64,000 nt of DNA from Crossaster papposus (taxonomy: Eukaryota; Echinodermata; Asteroidea; Velatida; Solasteridae): the NCBI GenBank assembly GCA_037893245.1, contig JBAIAA010000396.1, forward strand, positions 744,001 to 808,000. The letters run 5' to 3'. This document shows positions 50,280 to 62,499 of this stretch, in pieces. The position numbers and the translations under genes are program-made. The stretch's first letter is position 1; every line of letters begins with the position of its first letter. The notes beneath the pieces are model-generated. The model was not told the DNA's origin, did not search any database, and was given only the letters and a program-made list of their open reading frames with translations.

Positions 50280-51400
50280 CAGCCGGATAGAAGGGCCCGG
50301 ATAGTCAAGGATAATCCCGGATACAACACGGATACTCCAGGATACTACACGAATACTACACGGATAGTCCCGGATATGACACGGATACCCAAGGATAGGC
50401 AATTTCATGTTACAAGCATGTTACCCGGATAGTCCAGGATACGACACGGACACCGCCGGATACAACACGGACACCGCCGGATACACCACGGATACACCAC
50501 GGACAGCGCCGGATACCCCCGGACAGCCAAGGATACTCCCGGATAGTCCCGGATAGTTCCGGACACTCACGGACATACTCCCGGACATGACACGGATACC
50601 TCAAGGATACTCCCGAGAGAAGAAGTGATGAAAGTCAAAAAATGGCTCTTTTTATATGCTTTTCAGCGTTCATCCAGGCGCATCCGTGATAGTCCGTGAC
50701 TATCCGTGACTATCCGTGAAGCATCCGTCAGTATCCGTGTCATGTCCGTGACGCATCCGTGTATATCCGTGTATATCCGTGGTATATCCTTGGTTATCCT
50801 TGGTTATCCGGGTATGTCCGTGTCTTATCCGTGTTGAATCCGTGTTGAATCCGTGTCGTGTCCGTGACTATCCGGGACTATCCGTCACTATCCGGGACTA
50901 TCCGGCGTCACATCCGTGTTGACACCGTGTTGCATCCTGGAGTATCCGTGACCATCCGGCTGGAAATCCCAAAATTTTCGTCCTTAACCGGGAGTGTCCG
51001 GGAGTGTCCGTGTTGTATCCTGGAGTATCCGTGTTGATGCCGGGACTATCCGTGACGGTTCCGTGCATATCCGTGATGATCCGGGACGTCTTTTTCGCTC
51101 CAGGATAGGGGCCGGATATACCCGGAATCAACACGGAACCGTCACGGATAGTCCCGGCATCAACACGGATACTCCAGGATACAACACGGACACTCCCGGA
51201 TCGGGCGACTTCTTCCCGGATACTCCCGGACAAATTCTAATTTTTAAACCTCCCAACTTTTAAATTTCGGCTTCCCGGACAGCGCCGGACACTCCCGGAT
51301 GCTCAAGGACACTCAAGGACTCTCAAGGATACTTCACGGACTCTCAAGGATACCTCACGGATAGGCCACCGGATACTCAAGGATACTCAAGGACTCGTAT
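50280..51400. repeat. Dispersed ggatac / gtatcc motif array
   Basis: Dozens of 7-14 bp degenerate copies of (c/a)cggata(c/g)t/ggacac. About 50280-50610 reads ggata on the + strand, about 50665-51090 reads tatccg, and about 51095-51400 returns to ggata. Irregular spacing rules out CRISPR or a simple satellite. Confidence 0.85.
50997..51200. repeat. 69-bp perfect inverted repeat inside the transposon
   Basis: Arms 50997-51065 and 51132-51200 are exact reverse complements around a 66-base spacer, creating a long potential hairpin. Perfect identity indicates a recent inversion or duplication or strong maintenance. Confidence 0.93.
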
Positions 51401-51878
51401 CCGGGAGTATCCTGGAGTATCCTGCTGTCCGATGGGACTGGGGCTTAAACGATCGAGGCGCGGTTGTGCCGAAGGGCGCCATCTATCGGCACGCTCGTAC
51501 CGGCAGGTCTGTGTGTATTTACAGCGGCGAGGCGCAGTGCAGCATGGCGATAATTTTGATACCAGTCGCATTTTTCCAGATTTTCAAGTGACTTTTGGTT
51601 AAAAAAAATGAATTTGTAAAAGAATATTGTCGATGTGTATGAAAATGTGTTATGAAAACCCCCCAAGCTCATGAATATTGATGTAAATTAACGTGCCAAA
51701 AGTTGGTAATTTCTATAAACGGGTTTGCGTCGGGCTCTGTGAGAAGTCCTTTTCTTGACCCGAAATACACAAATTAGAAAAGTTAAAATAAGAATATTAT
51801 TCGGATGAGAACAATGGGCGGGGGAATCAATTTGCATGCATAATTCCAGAGCGCCCTATTGGTTCAATGTCAATCGTT

Positions 51879-51907
51879 ATCGCTTCTCGGCCTTTTGGCC
51901 AAGATCA
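51879..51907 (+). pseudogene. U2: U2 snRNA 5' fragment, first copy in unit 7
   Basis: Nt 1-29 with C at nt 22. First of two copies created by a 943-bp tandem duplication. Confidence 0.95.
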
Positions 51908-52712
51908 GGAGCAAACTACGATGGCCAGCCGAGAAATCCAGAGGGACCTGTCGACCTACATGACAACTGATGTGAAGGTGTCCTACGACGAGATGTGCCA
52001 GCTGATCGCCGAGACCGCCGGGGAGACTGACGTCGCCTGCGTCCAGCAGCTGAGCGACAACAAATGGTGCGTCACCACAACGACTGAAGCAGCGAAGACC
52101 AAGATCCTGCAAGCCGGCCTGCTCATCGGGCAACACCGAGTAACATCTACACCGGTGAGCAGGAAGCTAACTTTCGTAACCATCCGTGACGCACCATTTG
52201 AGTTGAGCGACGTCACCATCTCCTCGGCGCTATCTCCATACGGCAAGGTGGCCGGCATCAGACGTGGCCACTGGCAGAAGCATCTGGGGTGGGAGAACGG
52301 CCACCGGCATGCACGTATGGACTTGAGTCGTCCGATCCCATCTTACGTGCGTGTCGGTGGGTACCAGCTGAGGGTGGACTACGACCACCAGGAGAGGACG
52401 TGCCGGGTTTGCGGGTTGGTCGGCCACCTGGCTGCGGCGTGCCCACGAGTTGTGTGCTACAACTGCAACAAGCACGGGCACCGCAGCCGGGAGTGTCCCG
52501 AGCCGGTGATATGTCGGGGGTGCGGAGAGACGGGGCACTATGCAGCACGGTGCCCCCGTTCATACGCCGGTCGGCTGCGTGTCGCGGCGTTCACCGGCTC
52601 GGACAACAACGACGACATCGGCGGCGACCCGCAACCCGCGAGACCGCCCACACCACCTCGGGCCAGTCCGGACCCTGTCGCTACCACCCGTCAGGTGAGA
52701 CCGTCCAAACCA
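51908..52712 (+). mobile_element. Truncated family A copy, unit 7
   Basis: The 5' 0.8 kb of a family A element, cut off by the tandem duplication and lacking the 3' UTR. Confidence 0.9.
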
Positions 52713-52751
52713 CAAATTAGAAAAGTTAAAATAAGAATATTATTCGGATGA
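51921..52751 (+). pseudogene. Truncated ORF1/Gag-like gene, unit 7 first copy
   Basis: Matches the complete gene at 52864 for about 263 codons, including all three CCHC knuckles, then runs into U2-promoter sequence and stops at 52751 with the foreign tail QIRKVKIRILFG. It keeps the whole RRM-like and knuckle region but loses the Pro-rich and acidic C-terminal parts. If transcribed it would make a shortened RNA-binding protein. Confidence 0.88.
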
Positions 52752-52821
52752 GAACAATGGGCGGGGGAATCAATTTGCATGCATAATTCCAGAGCGCCCT
52801 ATTGGTTCAATGTCAATCGTT

Positions 52822-52850
52822 ATCGCTTCTCGGCCTTTTGGCCAAGATCA
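52822..52850 (+). pseudogene. U2: U2 snRNA 5' fragment, second copy in unit 7
   Basis: Nt 1-29 with C at nt 22, preceded by a duplicated octamer-bearing promoter of about 100 bp. Confidence 0.95.
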
Positions 52851-54536
52851 GGAGCAAACTACGATGGCCAGCCGAGAAATCCAGAGGGACCTGTCGACCT
52901 ACATGACAACTGATGTGAAGGTGTCCTACGACGAGATGTGCCAGCTGATCGCCGAGACCGCCGGGGAGACTGACGTCGCCTGCGTCCAGCAGCTGAGCGA
53001 CAACAAATGGTGCGTCACCACAACGACTGAAGCAGCGAAGACCAAGATCCTGCAAGCCGGCCTGCTCATCGGGCAACACCGAGTAACATCTACACCGGTG
53101 AGCAGGAAGCTAACTTTCGTAACCATCCGTGACGCACCATTTGAGTTGAGCGACGTCACCATCTCCTCGGCGCTATCTCCATACGGCAAGGTGGCCGGCA
53201 TCAGACGTGGCCACTGGCAGAAGCATCTGGGGTGGGAGAACGGCCACCGGCATGCACGTATGGACTTGAGTCGTCCGATCCCATCTTACGTGCGTGTCGG
53301 TGGGTACCAGCTGAGGGTGGACTACGACCACCAGGAGAGGACGTGCCGGGTTTGCGGGTTGGTCGGCCACCTGGCTGCGGCGTGCCCACGAGTTGTGTGC
53401 TACAACTGCAACAAGCACGGGCACCGCAGCCGGGAGTGTCCCGAGCCGGTGATATGTCGGGGGTGCGGAGAGACGGGGCACTATGCAGCACGGTGCCCCC
53501 GTTCATACGCCGGTCGGCTGCGTGTCGCGGCGTTCACCGGCTCGGACAACAACGACGACATCGGCGGCGACCCGCAACCCGCGAGACCGCCCACACCACC
53601 TCGGGCCAGTCCGGACCCTGTCGCTACCACCCGTCAGGTGAGACCGTCCAGACCCCGGACCCCACCACAGGACGCCCCACCGCAGCCGGCCAGACCAGCC
53701 AAGCCTTCACGGCCTAGCAACCCACCGAAGAAAACGTCTGAAGCCGGCACACCCACTGCAGGCGGCACCAAGCCCGCCCGCACAGCCAACCGTCCACCTC
53801 GGCGTGGTGCGGGCGAGGCGGTTGCCCCGACCACGGAGAGTGCGACGGCAACGATCTCGATGTCATCGGTGTCGTCGTCCAACACGTCCGACACATCGAT
53901 GACTACAAACCTGTCGTTCTCCTCCGTGGAAGGCGGTGAGATTAGGATGTACGAGCCGGACCTCCCGTCGATAACGCCAGACGTGAAAACCAGGGACTGG
54001 GTGGAGATGGTCGCGAGTGCGGAGGCGGAGATACAGCAAGAGATGGAGCGACGGGGCCAGGATAGCAATTCCGACGGGTCCGTCGCGTCCGTGGTATCTA
54101 CCGCCTCCGTAAAACGCTGTCACCATTCCTCAGATTCCCCTGAGGAATGGTCGACAATACAAAAGAAGAAACCAAGTACAACCAAGAAGAAGAAGGCACG
54201 AGCCAACCAAAAATGAACTGTTTTCTTTGGTGGTGGGCGTAGTTTTGTTTAAATAAGTGGTGGTGGGTTTATTCCCTTTGTGTTTTGTAAATAATAAGAA
54301 GATGTTAATTTTATGTAAATATTTCCACAGTTGTGCGTTTTTTGTTAATTACAGGAAGAGTCAATTTTGTGTAAATATTTTCAGCCTACAGTGACCGGTT
54401 AATGTTTTTTGGTGGTGGGTTAAATTAGCGTTTGCAAACAAGCTGTATGTAAAACCTTTTAAATGTAAATAATATAACTGTGTGTACATTTCATTGTTGT
54501 TTGGTTCATTTACAAGAATAAACCAATTTAAAAACC
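52851..54536 (+). mobile_element. Family A element, third subtype, unit 7 (1686 bp)
   Basis: Full-length copy with leader ggagcaaactacg. The 3' UTR differs from the other subtypes (ttattccctttgtgttttgtaa, taatttacaggaagag-type segments) but ends in the same acaagaataaaccaatttaaaaacc. It is closest to unit 6 in the C-terminal coding part and to unit 1 in the first residues, suggesting reassortment among subtypes. Confidence 0.85.
52864..54216 (+). CDS. ORF1/Gag-like triple CCHC protein, family A subtype 3
   Basis: 450 residues starting MASREIQRDL. RRM-like region and knuckles are as in unit 1, with the first knuckle ending AAACP rather than AAGCP. The Pro-rich linker is shorter, and the C-terminal third (EGGEIRMYEPDLPSITPDVKT, EMERRGQDSNSDGS) follows the unit 6 type. 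The basic tail is TTKKKKARANQK. The frame is fully open. It is preceded 943 bp upstream by its own truncated duplicate. Confidence 0.85.
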   Translation: MASREIQRDLSTYMTTDVKVSYDEMCQLIAETAGETDVACVQQLSDNKWCVTTTTEAAKTKILQAGLLIGQHRVTSTPVSRKLTFVTIRDAPFELSDVTISSALSPYGKVAGIRRGHWQKHLGWENGHRHARMDLSRPIPSYVRVGGYQLRVDYDHQERTCRVCGLVGHLAAACPRVVCYNCNKHGHRSRECPEPVICRGCGETGHYAARCPRSYAGRLRVAAFTGSDNNDDIGGDPQPARPPTPPRASPDPVATTRQVRPSRPRTPPQDAPPQPARPAKPSRPSNPPKKTSEAGTPTAGGTKPARTANRPPRRGAGEAVAPTTESATATISMSSVSSSNTSDTSMTTNLSFSSVEGGEIRMYEPDLPSITPDVKTRDWVEMVASAEAEIQQEMERRGQDSNSDGSVASVVSTASVKRCHHSSDSPEEWSTIQKKKPSTTKKKKARANQK

Positions 54537-54688
54537 GTATCTGTTCTTTTCAGCTTAATATCTGAAACGCTGTTCATCGAACAGCCAGTATATTAATCTG
54601 ATTTTTGGATTTGGGCCGTGGAATAGAGGCTTGCCTCGTCCCGGCCATGGGTTGGCCCGGTATAGCAGTACATCCGGGATTCGGCCCA
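54537..54688 (+). pseudogene. U2: U2 snRNA 3' portion, unit 7
   Basis: Same 152-nt 3' part as the other units; only one copy, as the duplication did not reach it. Confidence 0.95.
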
Positions 54689-55423
54689 CTCCCCTCGGGG
54701 AACATCAATTAATACAAAAACAGGTCTCGTCTATTATGTGTATTCCTATGTCGCCTCACTTTTACAAGTTCTTTCTTCGCTTTACTTCGTGGCTTTCTTA
54801 TATTTGAACATTTCAATTTGTCTCAATTAAATAATTGTATGAAGACCGATCTCTTTGTTTTAGGTTGATTTCTGAAGAAAGGGAAAAACAACAACAACAA
54901 AAACAAACAAACAAACAAACAAACAAACAGATCCTCTGCGACTGGTTGTATTTTTTTTTGGCGAAGATGTATTAGATTTCTTTATCTTTTCCATATTTTT
55001 AGAAATTCATATGATTTCATATAAATGTAGACTTTAAATGTTCTTTTTGTTTTTGGTCTTGTTTGTTTGAATTCCATTTTTGTTCTAAATACTGTATAGG
55101 TAATAATGCAGGGCCCTTTTTTATAGCTTTTTTTTTGTAAGTGATAAAACCTCAAATACAATAAATAACAGTGCTTTTAACAGTTCAGTTTTTATGTTTG
55201 TATTTTAATGTTGCGATTATTCGTTTGCTTGCTTTCCTCTCTCTCTCTCTCTCGTTGACTGTTTATTTCTCCTCTCGTGTCGTTATTTCGGGAGGGAAAC
55301 CTCTGCCACGATTTGTTGCTAGAGGGCGCCCTGACTTTCGTTTGCCTGGCGTGCTCCTATCGCGTCCGCGCATAGCAGTGATATATAATACACTGCCTCG
55401 CCCATTCAATCGATCTAGTCTAG

Positions 55424-55771
<348 letters not shown>

Positions 55772-55806
55772 ATAGATGCATGATACATGCCATTTTCAAA
55801 CCAAAC

Positions 55807-55822
55807 GGCTCTTTTCAGAGCC
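55807..55822 (+). terminator. Histone 3' stem-loop, H4 unit 8
   Basis: GGCTCT-TTTC-AGAGCC. Confidence 0.97.
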
Positions 55823-56258
55823 ACCACGATTTCACAAAAAGAGATTGATTCCAGGTTTTAATTTGTGTGTACTCTGTTATTATTTGGGCATTGTCTCGCG
55901 GGATTCAGTGTGGATTTTCCTCCCTGTGTCTATTAGTATTAAGGTTTTTTTCTTTTCGTTTATTGCCCGTAATTATTCCCGGGATGTCTTTATCGAAGAC
56001 ACGGCCCATTTGTTTATTTTGGTAGCTGGGGAAAATTAATTTGCTTGCAAAGTATCATGTACTCGTAGGTAATATTGACCGTATTGTTTCGGAGGGTAAA
56101 TCAGTTGTGATCAGTGAAGCGTCCCGGCATGGTGTCCGAATTATCCAATCGGAAGACTGCCCATTGTTATACTTCAGCCCCAGGATGCTATTCTCTAGTC
56201 TTAAGAGACGGCCTGTTCGTTGATTTGGCATTCACTTCTTATCTACTCTCCATTCTGA

Positions 56259-56687
<429 letters not shown>

Positions 56688-56718
56688 GTCACAGCTGCGT
56701 GCGCAAAACTAACCGAAC

Positions 56719-56734
56719 GGCCCTTTTCAGGGCC
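56719..56734 (+). terminator. Histone 3' stem-loop, H3 unit 8
   Basis: GGCCCT-TTTC-AGGGCC. Confidence 0.97.
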
Positions 56735-57421
56735 AATATTTTTTTCAAAGAGAGATTCATTCCAATCGCGTTTTCTGTAGAGTTTTGGAAAGTTAAGTTT
56801 GGTTACTATAGGTAAATACGAATTTTAACTGGCCAGAGCTCCGGAGAACGGATTAATAAAATTAATCGGATTAGTCTCTTTCCATTTTGTTTGTTTGTCT
56901 GTCTGTCTCTTATTTTTTGTTGTCCCCCCACCCCCCAAAATAAAAATAAAAAATTATTTTACTTTTAATACGGTAAAAAAGAAGAAGAGTAATTGCCTGG
57001 CCATGTACACAATTGTTTATGCAGTCATTTTGTGTCATATTTTCGAAAACGGGAACTCTTCGTTACATTGGATGATACGCAAGTTTACCCGGCGTTTGGG
57101 GAAAAATAAATAATGAGTGAAACCACACCGGATTGTTGGCCTCTACCGAATATAATAAAAAAGTGGATATTCTAAATTATTGTTTGTAATTGTTTGTTTC
57201 TTGGAGTTTTCATTCGGATTCGGAAGGATAGCTTTTGCCCTCTGTGCGTGTGGCAAGCGCCAATGCATGTCACTTTGCACGCGTACATAATTCTTCACGC
57301 TTGGGTGATTGTGTGGACAATGCGTGTATGCCCAGAATCCTAGCGGGTACCATAAAAGTCGTCCCGGCATGCTTGACCTTCCATTCGATCGCACGATCAC
57401 ATACACTCATCTTCTCCAATC

Positions 57422-57790
57422 ATGGCTCCTAAAGTTAGCGGAAAAGGCCAGAAGAAGGCCGGCAACACCAAGGCTCCGGTCAGCACGAACAAGAAGAGGC
57501 GTCGGCGTCGCAAGGAGAGCTACGGCATCTACATCTACAAAGTCATGAAACAGGTGCACCCCGACACAGGAATCTCCAGCAAGGCAATGAGCATCATGAA
57601 CAGCTTTGTCAACGACGTGTTTGAGCGCATCGCCGGCGAATCTTCCCGCCTTGCCCACTACAACAAGAAGTCGACCATCTCAAGTCGTGAAGTGCAGACT
57701 GCAGTACGCCTAATCCTCCCGGGAGAGCTTGCCAAGCATGCAGTCAGCGAAGGAACCAAGGCCGTCACCAAGTATACGACTTCAAAATAG
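57422..57790 (+). CDS. H2B: Histone H2B, unit 8
   Basis: Protein identical to unit 1; the only unchanged histone of this unit. Confidence 0.99.
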   Translation: MAPKVSGKGQKKAGNTKAPVSTNKKRRRRRKESYGIYIYKVMKQVHPDTGISSKAMSIMNSFVNDVFERIAGESSRLAHYNKKSTISSREVQTAVRLILPGELAKHAVSEGTKAVTKYTTSK

Positions 57791-57834
57791 GTTGACCGAG
57801 GGAGGAACAAATAACACGAAAAACATAACCAAAC

Positions 57835-57850
57835 GGCTCTTTTCAGAGCC
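57835..57850 (+). terminator. Histone 3' stem-loop, H2B unit 8
   Basis: GGCTCT-TTTC-AGAGCC. Confidence 0.97.
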
Positions 57851-58866
57851 AACACAATTTAAAAAAAAGAGATGTGACTGTCTGATCTGTGTTACTAATT
57901 TAGTCAATATTCGTAGGTGGTAAAATCGTTCGGGTAGTGTTCCCGTCTTTACATTCTCCCTGACCTTAAAAGGAGAAATGAAGATCAACATTAACCTTCT
58001 GTTCTCGTCGCCTTTGAAAACAAATATGTGACTTGAAAAGGCATGACGGGGAAAAGTATTTCTGTAGTATTTGGAGTTCTATTGTTTTACACCGTAGTAA
58101 AGACCGATTCGTTAGTTTTGCAATGATACCAACAGTATTTATTTACATCATTTAATTAACATGATATATACAACATTGCAGGGCTGACAGTGCGCCGCCC
58201 AACCTAAGCGATCGAATTTTTAAAACCAACGAATAGCTTTGACCAAAACAATTATACGCGTGCCCGCCAACAACGAAATTGACAAATGGGGGTCATTGTT
58301 AATTTAGCCTCAGTAAGTCACGTAGGAATTTGCAATGGCGAAACAGCCTTTTGTTATTCAGCACCTGTGCACGCAGTGGTTTTTGTTCATTCAGTCTCCA
58401 TTACGAGAAGTAGTGGTTTCTTGTTTGATGTATGTTTAATATATGTGTTTGTCGTATCTCTGTGCAGACAAATCCGTGACAGTTTTCAATGTGGTTTATG
58501 AGGGACGATCTGCGGCCAGCGTGGAGGCAGGTCAATCGGTAGGCAACAGGGACACACCGTCGGGATAACAGAAATCGTCTGAGAAAGCAGGTAAGGTTTT
58601 TGGGTGCTTTGGGTTTTTGCTGTTATGATTTCATCGCTTAGATTGAAGACAGACAGACAGACAGACCTCGTTCAAAAAATGTATCCCTGTCTTCACGAAT
58701 CCAAAAATGGATGCGGTGCACTCAACCGTACAGTAAGTGTGTCGCGCGTGATTGGCTACTTGGCGTGCTTCGGCCAATCCACCGGAACGCTATAACTAGT
58801 GCTGTCACCCCCCTCGTACGGCACTTTCACTGCAGATCGCAATCTACTGTCACCAATTACTTCAAG

Positions 58867-59244
58867 ATGACTGGACGAGGAAAGAGCGGAAAAGCAAGAA
58901 GCAAGGCCAGGAGCAGGTCCTCAAGGGCGGGACTGCAGTTCCCCGTGGGTCGCGTTCAACGATTTTTGCGAAGGGGCAACTACGCTGAGCGGGTTGGAGC
59001 CGGTGCACCGGTCTACCTGGCAGCCGTGATGGAATACCTGACCGCGGAGATCCTGGAGCTGGCCGGTAACGCAGCACGAGACAATAAGAAGACGAGAATT
59101 AACCCTCGACATCTGCAGCTTGCTATACGCAACGACGAAGAGCTTAACAAGTTGATGAGTGGGGTTACCATCGCGCAAGGCGGTGTGCTTCCCAACATCC
59201 AGCAAGTACTTCTGCCCAAAAAGGCCGCCAAAGTATCAAAGTAA
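58867..59244 (+). CDS. H2A: Histone H2A, unit 8 (His31Gln)
   Basis: Same as other copies except CAT to CAA at codon 31 (58957-58959), giving GRVQRFLRR in the first helix region. The rest of the histone fold is unchanged. Confidence 0.98.
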   Translation: MTGRGKSGKARSKARSRSSRAGLQFPVGRVQRFLRRGNYAERVGAGAPVYLAAVMEYLTAEILELAGNAARDNKKTRINPRHLQLAIRNDEELNKLMSGVTIAQGGVLPNIQQVLLPKKAAKVSK

Positions 59245-59289
59245 TAGGCCTACAAACAAATTACTTTGCCTCCACAAACAAAACCAAAA

Positions 59290-59305
59290 GGCTCTTTTCA
59301 GGGCC
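59290..59305 (+). terminator. Histone 3' stem-loop, H2A unit 8
   Basis: GGCTCT-TTTC-AGGGCC with one U-G wobble. Confidence 0.95.
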
Positions 59306-60740
59306 ACCACATAGTTACAAGAGAGAAACGCCGCTGTCTGTCTGTTCTTCATTTTTAAATAAAGTTTTAAAAGAGACAAATTTAGATAATACATGTGTAG
59401 ATTTTAACTTTCACAGCCAAAGGCCCGCTGAGTTTGTTCAATGGCTTCGTTTATTTTTTAAAGAATCGCCTTCCCTTTTCCTGCTTATAAAAATATTAAG
59501 AAAGTGTTTTTTGTCATCCGGGCGCGCGTGCGTTTTAACTTGTATCCCGGCGACCTTCATATAAAAACTAGTTCATTAAATATGCAACGCGCGCACTGTG
59601 ACTTCAACAAAGCAAAAATAAATACGCGCTGTGTCTGTACTCTATATATACATGTACTACGCGTACTGTACAGTACATGCATGTTCAGTTTGTAAAAGTA
59701 CGTGAATGATATTATACCCGCGACCCAGCACATCAAAATCAAGAATAAGTCGGAAAAAGACTTTCGGAGATATAAATATAATAAGATTGCAAATTCAATA
59801 AGCTTTTTAATGACATCCATCACAAGCCTTTAGCTCGGAAATTATTGGTTACGAGTTACAGACTGGGGATGGCTATCAATAGAAAGCCTATGGAATTTCA
59901 AATGTTACTATGTACATATCGTGAATTGTCATTTCCCGCTTATTATTGATTTTGATATCCTGGGTCACATTTTCATAGATTTAACAAAAACATTGGAAAT
60001 GTGGTGAGTTGACACTTCGCGTGTGGTCTATTAGCTTTGTTTTCGTGTTCTGTCTTACCTGGGCCCAATTTCATAACAAATGTAAGCACAACAATTTGCT
60101 TAGCATGAAACCTTTTCCTTGGCCAAACTGAAGATTTCCGAACACGTTTTATTGACGGTCGTGAATTCTCGTTAACGTTCGCGACTACAATTTCGACGTC
60201 TGGGTGTACACAATTAAATGGTCAGGCCATAGAACCAGACTATTTTCACCGCCCACAAAGTGGGACATTTAGGTTCTGCTTAAAAACAAATAAACCGGCC
60301 TGAACGGTAAACGATCGAGGCGCGGTTGTGCCGAAGGGCGCCATCTATCGGCACGCTCGTACCGGCAGGTCTGTGTGTATTTACAGCGGCGAGGCGCAGT
60401 GCAGCATAGCGATAATTTTGATACCAGTCGCATTTTTCCAGATTTTCAAGTGACTTTTGGTTAAAAAAAATGAATTTGTAAAAGAATATTGTCGATGTGT
60501 ATGAAAATGTGTTATGAAAACCCCCCAAGCTCATGAATATTGATGTAAATTAACGTGCCAAAAGTTGGTAATTTCTATAAACGGGTTTGCGTCGGGCTCT
60601 GTGAGAAGTCCTTTTCTTGACCCGAAATACACAAATTAGAAAAGTTAAAATAAGAATATTATTCGGATGAGAACAATGGGCGGGGGAATCAATTTGCATG
60701 CATAATTCCAGAGCGCCCTATTGGTTCAATGTCAATCGTT

Positions 60741-60769
60741 ATCGCTTCTCGGCCTTTTGGCCAAGATCA
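60741..60769 (+). pseudogene. U2: U2 snRNA 5' fragment (nt 1-29), unit 8
   Basis: Same junction as unit 1, with C at nt 22. The spacer upstream has one private change (gcagcatagcga near 60408). Confidence 0.95.
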
Positions 60770-62499
60770 GGAGGAAACTACGATGGCCAGCCGAGAAATC
60801 CCGAGAGACCTGTCTGCATACCTGACGACGGAGGTGAAGATACCATACGATGAGATGTGCCAGCTGATAGCCACCACCGCCGGGGAGACTGACATCGCCT
60901 GCGTCCAGCAGCTGAGCGACAACAAATGGTGCGTCACCACAACAACCGAAGCAGCGAAGTCGAAGATCCTGCAAGCCGGCCTGCTCGTCGGGCAACACCG
61001 AGTGACAACTACGCCGGTGAGCAGGAAGCTGACGTTCGTAACCATCCGTGACGCACCATTTGAGCTGCACGATGTCACCATCTCCTCGGCGCTGTCTGCA
61101 TACGGCAAGGTGGCCGGCATCAGACGGGGACACTGGCAGAAGCATCTTGGGTGGGAGAACGGCAACCGGCACGCACGTATGGACTTGAGTCGTCCGATCC
61201 CATCTTACGTGCGTGTCGGTGGATACCAACTACGGGTGAGCTACGACAACCAGGAGAGGACATGCCGGGTTTGCGGGTTAGTCGGCCACCTGGCTGCGGG
61301 GTGCCCGTCAGTTGTGTGCTACAACTGCAACAAGCACGGGCACCGCAGCCGGGAGTGTCCGGAGCCGGTGAAGTGTCGAGGGTGTGGGGAGACGGGGCAC
61401 TATGCCGCACGGTGCCCCCGTTCGTACGCCGCTCGCCTGCGTGTTTCGGCGTTCACCGACCCGGACATCGACGACGACGACGGCGGCAACCCGCGCCCGG
61501 CGAGACCGCCCACACCACCTCTGGCCAGTCCAGACCCTGCCGCTACCACCCGTCAGGCGAGACCACCCAGGGTACCCCGGACCACCCGTCAGTCGGCCCC
61601 CCCATCACAGGACGCCCCACCTCAGCTGGCCGGACCACCCAAGCCTCCACGGCCAAGCACCCCACCCAAGAAAACATCTGAAGCCGGCACACCCACTGCG
61701 GGTGGCACCAAGCCCGCCCGTACAGCCACCCGTCCACCTCGGCATGGTGCGGGCGTGGCGGGTGCCCCGACCGCGGAGAGTTCGACGGCGACGGTTTCCA
61801 TGTCATCGGCGTCGTCGACCAACACATCGATGACTACGAACGTGTCGATCTCTTCCGTGGACTGCAGTGCGGATGTGCCGGGCCTGCCGGATCTCCCATG
61901 GATACAGCCGGACGTAAAGACCAGCACCTGGGCGGAGATGATTGTGTGTGCGGAGGCGGAGATACAGCAAGAAATGGAGCGACGGAGCCAGGATAGCATT
62001 TCCGACGGTTCCGTCGCCTCCATTATATCTACCGCCTCCGTAAAACGCGGTCACCATTCCTCGGATTCCCCTGAGGAATGGTCGACCATACGGAAACAGA
62101 AGCCAGCGACAACCAAGAGGAAGGCACGTGCCAGCAACAAATGAACTGTTTTCTTTGGTGGTGGGCGTAAATTTGATTTGAACTTTTTCTTTTGGTGGTG
62201 GGTAAAGTGAGTTGTTTGTTTGTTTAAATATAAGAAGATGTAAATTTTATGTAAATATTTCCACAGTTGTGTTTAAAAATTGAAGATACAAATGATACGT
62301 AATATTTATTAAGTTGTTCTTTTTCTGATAGTAATCAAGCGCGTTTATTTTGGTGGAGGGTTATGTCCCGGTTTATATAATGTTTGCATTGTTTAAAACA
62401 AGTTGTATTTAATTTTTATTTTGTAAATACTGTGACTGTTGTGTGTATCATCATATGTGTGTTTGGTTTCATTTACAAGAATAAACCAATTTAAAAACC
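60770..62499 (+). mobile_element. Family A element, unit 8 (1730 bp)
   Basis: Same length, junctions and subtype as unit 1, with only scattered single-base differences (for example accatacg for accctacg, gggtgtgggg for gggtgcgggg, cggtttata for cggcttata). The two units share a recent common unit, although six other units now lie between them. Confidence 0.87.
60783..62144 (+). CDS. ORF1/Gag-like triple CCHC protein, family A, unit 8
   Basis: 453 residues, differing from the unit 1 protein at only a few positions: Val to Ile near residue 38, Arg to Leu in the PPRASP segment and Pro to Ser in the linker. All twelve knuckle ligands are retained. The frame is open. Confidence 0.85.
   Translation: MASREIPRDLSAYLTTEVKIPYDEMCQLIATTAGETDIACVQQLSDNKWCVTTTTEAAKSKILQAGLLVGQHRVTTTPVSRKLTFVTIRDAPFELHDVTISSALSAYGKVAGIRRGHWQKHLGWENGNRHARMDLSRPIPSYVRVGGYQLRVSYDNQERTCRVCGLVGHLAAGCPSVVCYNCNKHGHRSRECPEPVKCRGCGETGHYAARCPRSYAARLRVSAFTDPDIDDDDGGNPRPARPPTPPLASPDPAATTRQARPPRVPRTTRQSAPPSQDAPPQLAGPPKPPRPSTPPKKTSEAGTPTAGGTKPARTATRPPRHGAGVAGAPTAESSTATVSMSSASSTNTSMTTNVSISSVDCSADVPGLPDLPWIQPDVKTSTWAEMIVCAEAEIQQEMERRSQDSISDGSVASIISTASVKRGHHSSDSPEEWSTIRKQKPATTKRKARASNK

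Larger units (their letters stand above)
50141..51445. mobile_element. 1305-bp inverted-repeat DNA transposon in unit 7 spacer
   Basis: Present only in unit 7. The termini are a perfect 17-bp inverted repeat, AGCCCCAGTCCCATCGG. The flanks are a 3-bp duplication TAA (50138-50140 and 51446-51448); other units read ggTAAacgatcg at this site. The interior is dense with short ggatac/ggacac motifs in blocks of opposite orientation and codes for nothing convincing. A 3-bp TAA duplication fits PIF/Harbinger-type transposition (TWA targets), so this is probably a non-autonomous foldback-type element. The superfamily is uncertain. Confidence 0.88.
51779..53654 (+). repeat. 943-bp tandem duplication at the U2 locus, unit 7
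   Basis: The U2 promoter, U2 5' fragment and first part of the family A gene occur twice with a 943-bp offset (U2 starts at 51879 and 52822). The junction near 52708-52716 joins the Pro-rich part of the gene (gtccaaacc) to acaaattagaaaag of the U2 upstream region. The copies look identical over the shared part. The outer limits given are approximate. Confidence 0.9.

Noticed and set aside
50280-51400. Repeat array in the unit 7 insert as CRISPR or simple satellite.
   Set aside because: Spacing is irregular, orientation switches, the genome is eukaryotic, and the block is bounded by terminal inverted repeats and a target duplication.
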